A stretch of 7,193 nt of DNA from an uncultured Clostridia bacterium (GTDB taxonomy: Bacteria; Bacillota_A; Clostridia; Oscillospirales; Acutalibacteraceae), in NCBI GenBank assembly GCA_937891215.1, contig CALAEU010000008.1, forward strand, positions 1 to 7,193. The letters run 5' to 3'. The translations under genes were made by a program, and so were the position numbers. How positions within the stretch are numbered: the stretch's first letter is position 1; every line of letters starts with the position of its first letter. The notes under the pieces were generated by a model, which was not told the origin of the DNA, made no database searches, and saw only the letters and a list, made by a program, of their open reading frames with translations. This document shows, piece after piece, positions 1 through 6,348 of the stretch.

Positions 1-1
1 G

Positions 2-934
2 GAAGGTCTTGCAGTTACGGTTCCTAGAAAAGGTGCTGAGGTTGCGAAGATGACCTTAAAAGGAATGGAAGACGTACTCGAAATTCGTGAAGCATTAGAT
101 ATTTTAGGTCAATTTACATTTCTGGCATCGCGTTCTTTTTTAGGTGTTTTAACACTTATTCCGGTTTCTCTGGTAGTTTATAAAAAAGGGCAGAAATTTG
201 GTGCAGGTGAACACAACGAATATAAAACGTTCATTTCAAAAGATTTAATATTGGGCGGTACTCTTTGTGGTGTTGTTTTGTTCGTTGCATCTGCACTGCA
301 ACAAGTCGGAATTATTACATCGGGGGTAGGTAAATCGGGATTTTTAACTACTCTTTACATATTGGCAGTACCAATTTTAGGTCTTTTTCTGAAAAGAAAA
401 GTCAAGCCTTTTATGTGGGTGTGCATAGCACTCGGTGTCGTGGGAATGTACTTTTTGTGCGTAAGTGAAACGAGTGCTTTGAATTTTGGCGATTTTATGC
501 TCATACTCTGTGCAGTTTGTTTCGGTGTGCACATTATGGTAATTGACCACTTCGTGAAAAAAGTTGACGGTGTCCGTCTTTCATTGGTACAATTTTTCGT
601 TGTCGGTATATTGTCACTTATTACCGCGTTGATTTTTGAAACGATAGACTTTTCTTTAATTAAAGATGCGTTTGTTTCAATTTTTTATGCTGGTGTTTTA
701 TCATCAGGTGTTGCGTACACCTTGCAGATTGTATCTCAGAAAAACTTAAGCCCGACAGTTGCAAGTCTTTTAATGAGTCTTGAATCTGTTTTCGCGGCAC
801 TTTCAGGTGCGGTATTTGGTGAAAGACTTACAAGTAACGAAATATTCGGTTGTGTACTTGTGTTTATAGCAATAATACTTGCGCAGTTACCTATAGAAGA
901 TATAAAATTTAAAAAGCCATCAACAAATCATTGA
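2..934 (+). CDS. EamA/DMT-family transporter, 5' end incomplete or replaced
   Basis: This is an inner-membrane carrier of the drug/metabolite transporter superfamily (EamA); the substrate cannot be told from sequence. Numbering from the ATG at 50, nine hydrophobic helices are visible at about residues 26-44, 66-90, 97-115, 119-138, 147-168, 176-197, 206-226, 235-255 and 263-281. The family pattern is seen in FTFLASRSFLGVL near the start and in PTVASLLMSLESVFAALSGAVFGERL near the end. EamA proteins normally have ten helices; helix 1, expected before residue 13, is absent. The frame is open to the left edge, but the upstream residues are charged and hydrophilic. The ATG at 50 has a weak GAGG at 38-41, eight bases upstream, so it could be a real start; alternatively the true start lies outside the window. 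The stop codon lies inside the downstream hairpin. Family assignment is secure; the 5' end is not. Confidence 0.85.
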   Translation, partial: EGLAVTVPRKGAEVAKMTLKGMEDVLEIREALDILGQFTFLASRSFLGVLTLIPVSLVVYKKGQKFGAGEHNEYKTFISKDLILGGTLCGVVLFVASALQQVGIITSGVGKSGFLTTLYILAVPILGLFLKRKVKPFMWVCIALGVVGMYFLCVSETSALNFGDFMLILCAVCFGVHIMVIDHFVKKVDGVRLSLVQFFVVGILSLITALIFETIDFSLIKDAFVSIFYAGVLSSGVAYTLQIVSQKNLSPTVASLLMSLESVFAALSGAVFGERLTSNEIFGCVLVFIAIILAQLPIEDIKFKKPSTNH

Positions 935-954
935 TTTGCTGATAGCTTTTTTTT
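911..954. terminator. Bidirectional intrinsic terminator between convergent genes
   Basis: Arms 911-930 and 932-951 form an inverted repeat of about 20 bp around a very short centre at 931. Read on the plus strand the stem has two A/C mismatches and is followed by a run of T at 947-954. Read on the minus strand the same positions become G-U wobble pairs, so the stem is continuous, and it ends in TTTTT. The hairpin begins directly after the stop of the potassium regulator gene (minus) and includes the final codons and the TGA (932-934) of the transporter (plus). It can therefore end both convergent transcripts. Folding was judged by eye. Confidence 0.85.
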
Positions 955-955
955 A

Positions 956-1606
956 TTATGTCTTATTTGCTAATTTAAATACATCGTGTTGAGTGCCCAA
1001 AATCATTATGTGGTCATTCTCAACGAATTTGTAGTTAGCACCGGGAGCACCCGTTACTCTGTCACCATTTTTAATAACGATAATGTTGACTTTGTAATTT
1101 TTACGGACATCTACTTCCTGAATTGTTTTGCCAATCCAACTAACTAAAACAGGGATTTCGTAAATTGCATATTCATCGGTAATCTGAATTAAATCAAAAA
1201 TGTTTTTTGCATTGTATTTAATACCTGTTTTTTCTGCTATTTCCCTTTCAGGGTAGATTGTGTCGTCTGCACCGATTTTCTTTAAAAGATTTGCTTGTCT
1301 GTCACGCTTTGCAACAGAAACCACCTTTTTAGCACCTAACTCTTTAAGTAAAGATGTAATTTCTAAAGAAGCCTGAAAATCTCTGCCGATGCAAACGAAG
1401 CAAATATCAAAGTTATTTATACCCAATGAACGAAGGACACCTTCATTTTTACAGTCACCGATAAATGAGTCGGGGAAAATACTGTTGAGTGCTTCAACTT
1501 TTTCTTCGTTTTTATCTACTATAACAATGTCGTTACCAAGGTCCAGCATTGTTTTTGCTAAATGCTTACCAAATCTGCCTACGCCAATTACAAGTATTGA
1601 TTGCAT
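956..1606 (-). CDS. ktrA: Potassium uptake regulatory subunit, KtrA/TrkA family (RCK protein)
   Basis: This is a cytoplasmic gating subunit that binds nucleotide and controls the KtrB/TrkH membrane channel. The N-terminal RCK (Rossmann) domain shows GVGRFG at residues 8-13 and an acidic D31 at the end of the second strand, which in this family binds the adenosine ribose. GD at 50-51 and the YPEREIAEKTG segment at 118-128 are also typical. The C-terminal TrkA_C/RCK_C domain occupies roughly 135-216; in several Firmicutes it binds cyclic di-AMP, but that is not demonstrable here. At 216 aa it is the normal length of a single-RCK KtrA. The ATG at 1604-1606 is supported by AGGAGA at 1614-1619 with good spacing. 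It follows the channel gene by 27 bases and is probably cotranscribed with it from the promoter near 3015-3043. The choice between ktrA and trkA naming is a matter of convention. Confidence 0.93.
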   Translation of the reverse strand: MQSILVIGVGRFGKHLAKTMLDLGNDIVIVDKNEEKVEALNSIFPDSFIGDCKNEGVLRSLGINNFDICFVCIGRDFQASLEITSLLKELGAKKVVSVAKRDRQANLLKKIGADDTIYPEREIAEKTGIKYNAKNIFDLIQITDEYAIYEIPVLVSWIGKTIQEVDVRKNYKVNIIVIKNGDRVTGAPGANYKFVENDHIMILGTQHDVFKLANKT

Positions 1607-1633
1607 AACTATTTCTCCTGTATAAAATAAATT

Positions 1634-2977
1634 TTAACCTACAATAACATTTTCTTTTGGTCTGTCTATTGGTGTATTTACTTTCTTTTCTGCTAGAGTA
1701 AGCATAAGGGTTAAACCGCCAACTCTACCGCCAAACATAAGAGCGATAACGACTAGTTTTGAAACTCCTGAAAGTTCTGTAGTTATACCTTTTGAGAGAC
1801 CAGATGTGCTTATAGCACTAATTGTTTCAAAAATTGTGTCAGTAATAGAGAAGTCATCAACGGTACATATAACAGCAGTTGCTGTGAATACCGCGATAAT
1901 ATAAATAACTAAAATAGCAACAGATTGTTTTAAAACCTCTGTTGGGATTGAACGCTTGAACACCTGTGGGTGTGTGTTGTTTCTTGCGGCAGCAATTGTG
2001 AAAACGAAAAGAACCGCAACGGTTGTAACTTTAATACCACCACCGGTTGAACCTGAACCTGCACCAATGAACATCAGAAGGTCTGTAAGCATTTCGCTGC
2101 CCTGAGAAACCTGTGTATAGTCAAGGGTTGCAAAACCAGCGTTTCTCGGTGTTACTGATGCAAAAAATGCTTTTAAAACTTTCTCCCATATTGGAAGACC
2201 CTCAAACAAATTCTTGTCTTCAAAAATCATAAAGAGTAGTGCACCACCAACAAACAAAATAAAGTTTGTAGCAAATACTAATTTTGAGTGCAGTGAATAT
2301 TTCTGAAAATCAAATTTATGGTTGATAACATCATCCCATACAAGAAAACCGACACCACCGATTATGATAAGTACTATCAATGTTACACATACAAGCGGGT
2401 CATCGTGATAAGAAGTTAACGATGAAAACGGTGCTCTGATGCCCATTAAATCGAAACCTGCGTTACAAAAAGCGGAAATGGAATGGAAAATTGAAAGTTC
2501 AATTCCCGGACCAATGCCAAATTCACTGCAATATCTTATAGCTAAAATTGCAGCACCGATAAATTCGGTAATAAATGTAACAAAGAAAATTCGCTTTAAA
2601 AGTTTAACAACACCACTTAAACGAAGTGTACCTTCTGACTGCATAAGAACGCGTCTTTCGTAAATTCCTATACGCTTTCTTAAAAACAGAGAAAACATAG
2701 AAATAACAATAATAAATCCTAAATTACCTATTTGTATAAGTATCATAATTACTATTCTGCCAAATAGTGACCAGTGGGTATATGTGTCGTAAATTACAAG
2801 CCCGGCACCGCTTATGGCACTTGTTGAAGTGAATAGTGCATTTAGAACAGGTGTCATAGTGCCTGTAGCAGAAGAAACAGGTAAAGTCAGTATTGTGGCA
2901 CCTATTAAAGTCAGTAATGCGAAACTCAGAACAATTGTCTGTGTGTAAGTGAATTTTTCACGAAGTTTTTCAAGCAT
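1634..2977 (-). CDS. ktrB: Potassium uptake channel subunit, KtrB/TrkH family
   Basis: This is the membrane pore subunit of a Ktr/Trk potassium uptake system, working as a dimer on a ring of the RCK protein encoded just downstream. The 447-aa length matches KtrB rather than the longer TrkH. Four helix-pore-helix repeats are visible, each with its filter glycine: SAISGAGLV (G59), SAFCNAGFDL (G174), SVTPRNAGF (G281) and SAISTSGLS (G393). The intramembrane gating loop of the third repeat is GAGSGSTGGGIK at 305-316, and the C-terminal RVGGLTL motif is at 418-424. Many homologues carry a proline in the gating loop (SPGSTGGG) and RVGPLTL at the end, so this protein differs slightly at both places. 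GGAG at 2988-2991, ten bases upstream, supports the ATG at 2975-2977. It is the first gene of the operon. Confidence 0.93.
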   Translation of the reverse strand: MLEKLREKFTYTQTIVLSFALLTLIGATILTLPVSSATGTMTPVLNALFTSTSAISGAGLVIYDTYTHWSLFGRIVIMILIQIGNLGFIIVISMFSLFLRKRIGIYERRVLMQSEGTLRLSGVVKLLKRIFFVTFITEFIGAAILAIRYCSEFGIGPGIELSIFHSISAFCNAGFDLMGIRAPFSSLTSYHDDPLVCVTLIVLIIIGGVGFLVWDDVINHKFDFQKYSLHSKLVFATNFILFVGGALLFMIFEDKNLFEGLPIWEKVLKAFFASVTPRNAGFATLDYTQVSQGSEMLTDLLMFIGAGSGSTGGGIKVTTVAVLFVFTIAAARNNTHPQVFKRSIPTEVLKQSVAILVIYIIAVFTATAVICTVDDFSITDTIFETISAISTSGLSKGITTELSGVSKLVVIALMFGGRVGGLTLMLTLAEKKVNTPIDRPKENVIVG

Positions 2978-3014
2978 TTTATAAATACTCCAACCCGAAA
3001 TGAATTTTTATGAT

Positions 3015-3043
3015 AGTATAGCACAGTGGCTTTAAAGTTGCAA
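3015..3043 (-). promoter_or_regulatory. Sigma-A type promoter for the ktrB-ktrA operon
   Basis: On the minus strand a -35 TTGCAA (3038-3043) lies 17 bases from a -10 TATACT (3015-3020), and the -10 is preceded by TGC, an extended -10 element. This is close to the housekeeping consensus and would give a leader of about 30 bases before the ktrB start. The leader is too short for a known riboswitch such as the cyclic di-AMP (ydaO) class. A tandem CAAGTGT repeat (3041-3054) overlaps the -35 and could be an operator or chance. Confidence 0.75.
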
Positions 3044-3054
3044 GTGTCAAGTGT
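3041..3054. repeat. Tandem 7-bp direct repeat CAAGTGT overlapping the ktrB -35 box
   Basis: Two adjacent copies of CAAGTGT occupy 3041-3047 and 3048-3054, followed by the related GTAAG and TTTTAAGTGG (3055-3069). The first copy overlaps the -35 hexamer of the ktrB promoter. Short adjacent repeats at such a position are where a regulator could bind, but two 7-mers in AT-rich DNA can also arise by chance or slippage. No known operator was recognised. Confidence 0.4.
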
Positions 3055-3088
3055 GTAAGTTTTAAGTGGAAAATCAACAAAAAACATA

Positions 3089-3140
3089 TTGCAAAATATT
3101 GATTTTTTATGTATATTATGGTATATTTAAAGTGTATAAT
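3089..3140 (+). promoter_or_regulatory. Promoter region of the adenylate cyclase gene, possibly tandem
   Basis: Two overlapping sigma-A style promoters can be read. One is TTGCAA (3089-3094), a 17-base spacer and TATATT (3112-3117). The other is TTGATT (3099-3104), a 17-base spacer and TATATT (3122-3127), with TGG before the -10 as an extended element. A perfect TATAAT also occurs at 3135-3140 but has no good -35 partner. Transcripts would start about 25-45 bases before the cyclase ATG. AT-rich DNA yields such matches easily, so which of these is used is uncertain; that the region drives the cyclase is likely from the divergent layout. Confidence 0.55.
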
Positions 3141-3154
3141 TATTTTCTGAAATT

Positions 3155-3159
3155 GGTGG
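3155..3159 (+). promoter_or_regulatory. Weak ribosome binding site (GGTGG) of the cyclase gene
   Basis: The only Shine-Dalgarno-like element before the ATG at 3166 is GGTGG, six bases upstream. It is weaker than the AGGAG-type sites of the genes around it. The start is still favoured because it is followed at once by a basic stretch and a membrane helix, as expected for the N-terminus of a CHASE2 protein. Translation of the cyclase may be kept low. Confidence 0.5.
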
Positions 3160-3165
3160 TTTTGT

Positions 3166-4932
3166 ATGAAACTTATAAAAAGAATTTCAGCCTCTATTTT
3201 AGCGGGTGTTATTGCCTTTTTAGCGGTATATTTAAATCTTTTAAGTGTAGCAGATAAAACGGCAGAAGATGTCTTATATCATCATCATTCTGACACTATG
3301 GGGCAGATAAGAATAATAAAAATTGATGATAAAACAATGAATAAATTAGGTGACATTTCTACCTGGGACCGTTCTGTTTATACAAAGCTTTTAGATACTC
3401 TTTGTGTGTCAGAAGAAATCCGTCCTGCAGTAGTGGGATTTGATATTCTTTTTTCAAGTAAAAAAGATGCGAAAACTGACAAAGCGTTTGCAGAAGCGTG
3501 TAAAAAATACGGCAATGTAGTTTGCGGCTTCAGTTATGTTTTTTCAAAAGAACTCGAAGAAGATGAAGAGGGTAACTTAATGGCAAACTCAATGACTGTG
3601 AAAGAAAAAGTTTTACCTTATGAGTCTTTGAGAAGGGAAGTAGATACAGGATTTGTCAATGCACTTATGGATAATGATGATAGTTTTATAAGAAGTTCTT
3701 TTTTGTCATTCAGCGAATCAGAAGATGTTACTGCAAAAAGTTTCAGTGCCGCTGTGTATGAAAAATATATGGAGTCACAGGGTAAAGAAATAAACTACCC
3801 GACCGATAGCAGTGTTATGAATTTTCGCTACAGTAGTAACCCCGGTGAATATGAAAATGTTTCGCTTGTTGATGTTTTAGAGGGTAATGTTCCTGCCAAT
3901 GCATTTGACGATTGCATAGTTTTAGTTGGTGCTTATGCTGCAGGTATGATGGACGCTTACTTCGTTCCTGTTGACAGAAGCAGTCAGATGTATGGAGTTG
4001 AAATTCATGCCAATGTTATAGAAGCTATAATTGAAGGCAGAACTTTAAAAAATGTAAACGAGGTAGTTGATGCTCTGCTGAGTGCAGTTGTTATTGCACT
4101 TATTACATACCTTTGCTGGAATTTAAGTGTAGCAAAAACAATTATTGTGTGTCTTGCTACTGCAATATTAAAACTTTTAGCAGGATATATTCTCTTTAAT
4201 CAGGGATATATGATGAATGTTCTTTCAGTACCTGTTTTAGCGGTAGTAATTGCAATTCTTTATGTTGCGGTCAACTACTACAAAGCAAGAAAAGCAAAAA
4301 AGAGTATTGAAAAAGCATTCAGTAAATATGTAGCACCACAGGTAGTTGAAGAAATAGCAAAAAATGGTACTTATGAGTTAAAACTCGGTGGTGAAAATCG
4401 CGATATTGCTGTAATGTTTGTTGATATTCGTGGATTTACAACTCTTTCAGAAAGTCTTGAACCAGAACAGGTTGTTGATATTTTAAATAATTATTTAGAA
4501 CTTACAACCCGTTGTATTTTCCGTCACGGTGGTACACTCGACAAGTTTGTTGGTGATGCTACTATGGCAGTGTTCAATTCACCATTTGACACAGAAGATT
4601 ATATTTATAAAGCAATTCTTACCGCGTGGGATATTGTCAGTGGTGGCAATAAAATTGAAAGAGAATGTATTGAACGCTATGGTAAAAAGGTTGGTTTCGG
4701 TGTCGGCGTAAACTGTGGTTCTGCAGTTGTGGGTAATATAGGTTGCGATTTCAGAATGGACTACACTGCTATTGGTGATACAGTAAATACTGCGGCAAGA
4801 CTTGAGTCTAATGCTAAGAAGGGACAGGTCCTAATTAGCGATGCTATATATGATAGAGTTAAAGATAGAATAGAAGTAGAAGAAGTTGGAGAAGAAGATA
4901 AAATTATTGAAACTACAGATTATATGCTGTAA
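3166..4932 (+). CDS. CHASE2-domain class III adenylate cyclase, membrane sensor
   Basis: This membrane enzyme should make cAMP from ATP in response to an extracellular cue. After KLIKR there is one membrane helix (about 7-28), then an extracellular CHASE2 domain (about 30-295) with the typical IRIIKIDDKT and VVGFDILFSS segments and a late IVLVGAYAAGMMDAYFVPVD. Three membrane helices follow at about 299-320, 323-344 and 349-371. The cyclase domain covers about 410-570. Metal-binding aspartates are D420 (FVDIRGFT) and D464 (DKFVGD); adenine-specifying residues are K460 and T534 (YTAIG); N541 and R545 fit the transition-state pair. The K/T combination marks a class IIIb adenylate rather than guanylate cyclase, and all catalytic residues are present. 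The last 20 residues are acidic and lack the usual LKGK-like closing strand. At 588 aa it is slightly short for the architecture. It is divergent from the ktr operon. The ligand is unknown. Confidence 0.92.
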   Translation: MKLIKRISASILAGVIAFLAVYLNLLSVADKTAEDVLYHHHSDTMGQIRIIKIDDKTMNKLGDISTWDRSVYTKLLDTLCVSEEIRPAVVGFDILFSSKKDAKTDKAFAEACKKYGNVVCGFSYVFSKELEEDEEGNLMANSMTVKEKVLPYESLRREVDTGFVNALMDNDDSFIRSSFLSFSESEDVTAKSFSAAVYEKYMESQGKEINYPTDSSVMNFRYSSNPGEYENVSLVDVLEGNVPANAFDDCIVLVGAYAAGMMDAYFVPVDRSSQMYGVEIHANVIEAIIEGRTLKNVNEVVDALLSAVVIALITYLCWNLSVAKTIIVCLATAILKLLAGYILFNQGYMMNVLSVPVLAVVIAILYVAVNYYKARKAKKSIEKAFSKYVAPQVVEEIAKNGTYELKLGGENRDIAVMFVDIRGFTTLSESLEPEQVVDILNNYLELTTRCIFRHGGTLDKFVGDATMAVFNSPFDTEDYIYKAILTAWDIVSGGNKIERECIERYGKKVGFGVGVNCGSAVVGNIGCDFRMDYTAIGDTVNTAARLESNAKKGQVLISDAIYDRVKDRIEVEEVGEEDKIIETTDYML

Positions 4933-4944
4933 AGGAGAATTTCT

Positions 4945-6294
4945 ATGATAAAAAGATATAAGGCACTTCTGACGGCTCTTCTTGCCGTGCTTCTGGTATT
5001 CGCGGTAATTACCGTTACAGGCGTTGTTGATATAAACAAAATGATAAAAGACAATCAGGAGGGAGAAACCTCGGTCGATGTCCCCTCGAATTCATATGAG
5101 GATGTGTTCTCAACATTCACTGCAGTAGGTCTTCCGCTTCTTAAAACTGATGTTGAAAATGTTTTTTATTCAATGTCAAAAGACGGTAAGGTTGATTTTT
5201 ACAGAATTTCAGACGGTGTTATTGAAAAGATTGCAGATGTTAAAGTTATTAATGCTACAGTTGTTATGAGCGGGCAGAAGCTTCCCGTGACATTATATAC
5301 AACGGTTGCAGACGGCAGAAACATCGGATACGGTCTTTTTACAAACGAAAATCATCCTGATATTTTCCTTTATGAGTATGCCTTCTTCAAAGTAACCGAT
5401 CAGTTTGAGGCATATGATTCAAAAAGCGAGCTTCTTCTTCTCGCAGATGTCGAGAAAGAACGCTTCTATGATGAAAATAAGGTCTACAGCGAAAGCTTCT
5501 ATCTTTATTCCGATTATACCTCCAAGGTGTTCTTAAATGAGGATCAGAGAATCGTTGACCTTAATGCAAGACTGAGAACCGACTATAAGATGTTTACGGA
5601 CAGTATTCTTCATCAGGATAATGATAAGATTCTTTTCTTCTCATCCCGTTTTTATAACGATTACTCCTACTCAGATAAAACAGATATTTTTATAAGCGGC
5701 GGCTACGGTGAGAATGTGGATAATAACAGATATATCCTTGATGTAGCTTCCCTTGATTTCTTCAGAACAGAAAAGGGCGTATATTATTTCGCAGATAAAA
5801 AGGCAGAAGGTGCTTCCGACGAGGAGGATTCCGTTTCCGGCTTCAGCCTTATGCTTTATGACGGAAAGGAAAGCGAGGAAATAATTTCCTTTGAAGGAAG
5901 TCTTGAAAATGACTTTATTCTGTCAGGAACAAAGCTTTTCAACAAGAAAACAGGCGAGATCTACGATGTTCTGACAGGAGATAGTACAAAGCTTGATTAT
6001 TCCGAGTTTGAAACAAGCTTTGCTCCCGATATGTTCAAGGTAAGTGAAAACGGAGAATACTGTGTTGTAAGAGGAAAGAGCAATCTCGGAAAGCCCTCTT
6101 TCGGTATTATGGATTTCAAAAATAATAAGTTCCTTACATTTACCGATAATGTTTTCGGTCACATTGCTTCCATTCAGATTCTTAATGACGGCTCCGTTGT
6201 ATTAAGCCTCGCAGCAGGCGAAACAGCCGCATCCTATTATCAGCTTATTGCAAATGTAAACACACTGAACGGTAACGAAAATTCCGTCGGATAA
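4945..6294 (+). CDS. Membrane-anchored extracytoplasmic protein of unknown function
   Basis: I do not recognise this 449-aa protein. Residues 1-6 are basic and 7-29 are strongly hydrophobic, forming a signal anchor. There is no lipobox cysteine and no clear signal peptidase site, so a large C-terminal part outside the membrane is inferred. That part is rich in Tyr, Phe, Asp and Ser, almost free of cysteine, and alternates short strands with turns, for example FYSMSKDGKVDFYRI, FYLYSDYTSKVFL, LFNKKTGEIYDVLTG and FKVSENGEYCVVRG. These resemble blades of a beta-propeller, but no family motif is visible and the fold is a guess. A strong RBS (AGGAG, 4933-4937) sits right after the cyclase stop, 12 bases before the ATG, which on its face implies an operon. 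However, codon use changes abruptly here (TCC/AGC serines, few TTA leucines), so the pairing may reflect transfer or an assembly join. The reading frame itself is certainly coding. Confidence 0.8.
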   Translation: MIKRYKALLTALLAVLLVFAVITVTGVVDINKMIKDNQEGETSVDVPSNSYEDVFSTFTAVGLPLLKTDVENVFYSMSKDGKVDFYRISDGVIEKIADVKVINATVVMSGQKLPVTLYTTVADGRNIGYGLFTNENHPDIFLYEYAFFKVTDQFEAYDSKSELLLLADVEKERFYDENKVYSESFYLYSDYTSKVFLNEDQRIVDLNARLRTDYKMFTDSILHQDNDKILFFSSRFYNDYSYSDKTDIFISGGYGENVDNNRYILDVASLDFFRTEKGVYYFADKKAEGASDEEDSVSGFSLMLYDGKESEEIISFEGSLENDFILSGTKLFNKKTGEIYDVLTGDSTKLDYSEFETSFAPDMFKVSENGEYCVVRGKSNLGKPSFGIMDFKNNKFLTFTDNVFGHIASIQILNDGSVVLSLAAGETAASYYQLIANVNTLNGNENSVG

Positions 6295-6302
6295 ATAAAA
6301 AT

Positions 6303-6331
6303 TACAGGGCATCGGTTTTCGATGCCCTGTA
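6303..6331. terminator. Strong hairpin terminator between convergent genes
   Basis: A perfect 12-bp stem (6303-6314 with 6320-6331) encloses the five-base loop GTTTT. On the minus strand it is followed by AATTTTTATTT, a proper U-tract, so it is a good terminator for the glycosidase gene, which ends 17 bases before it. On the plus strand the following sequence (ATGCTTTGTG) is only weakly U-rich, so termination of the 449-aa gene, whose stop lies just upstream, would be less efficient. Confidence 0.85.
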
Positions 6332-6348
6332 TGCTTTGTGTGTAAAAT

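Noticed and set aside
2978..3014. Possible cyclic di-AMP (ydaO) riboswitch ahead of ktrB
   Set aside because: The predicted leader is only about 30 bases, far too short for that riboswitch, and no terminator hairpin lies between the promoter and ktrB.
3015..3050. Perfect minus-strand TTGACA (3045-3050) as the ktrB -35 box
   Set aside because: It is 24 bases from TATACT, too far for sigma-A; TTGCAA at 3038-3043 gives the correct 17-base spacing.
3066..3257. Open frame of about 63 codons on the plus strand overlapping the cyclase start
   Set aside because: It runs through the promoter region, has no ribosome binding site, and overlaps the well-supported CHASE2 N-terminus in another frame.
5923..6162. 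Antisense open frame within the 449-aa gene
   Set aside because: It is opposite a clearly coding frame, has no ribosome binding site and shows no family motif; it is a chance frame, as are those opposite ktrB, ktrA and the glycosidase.
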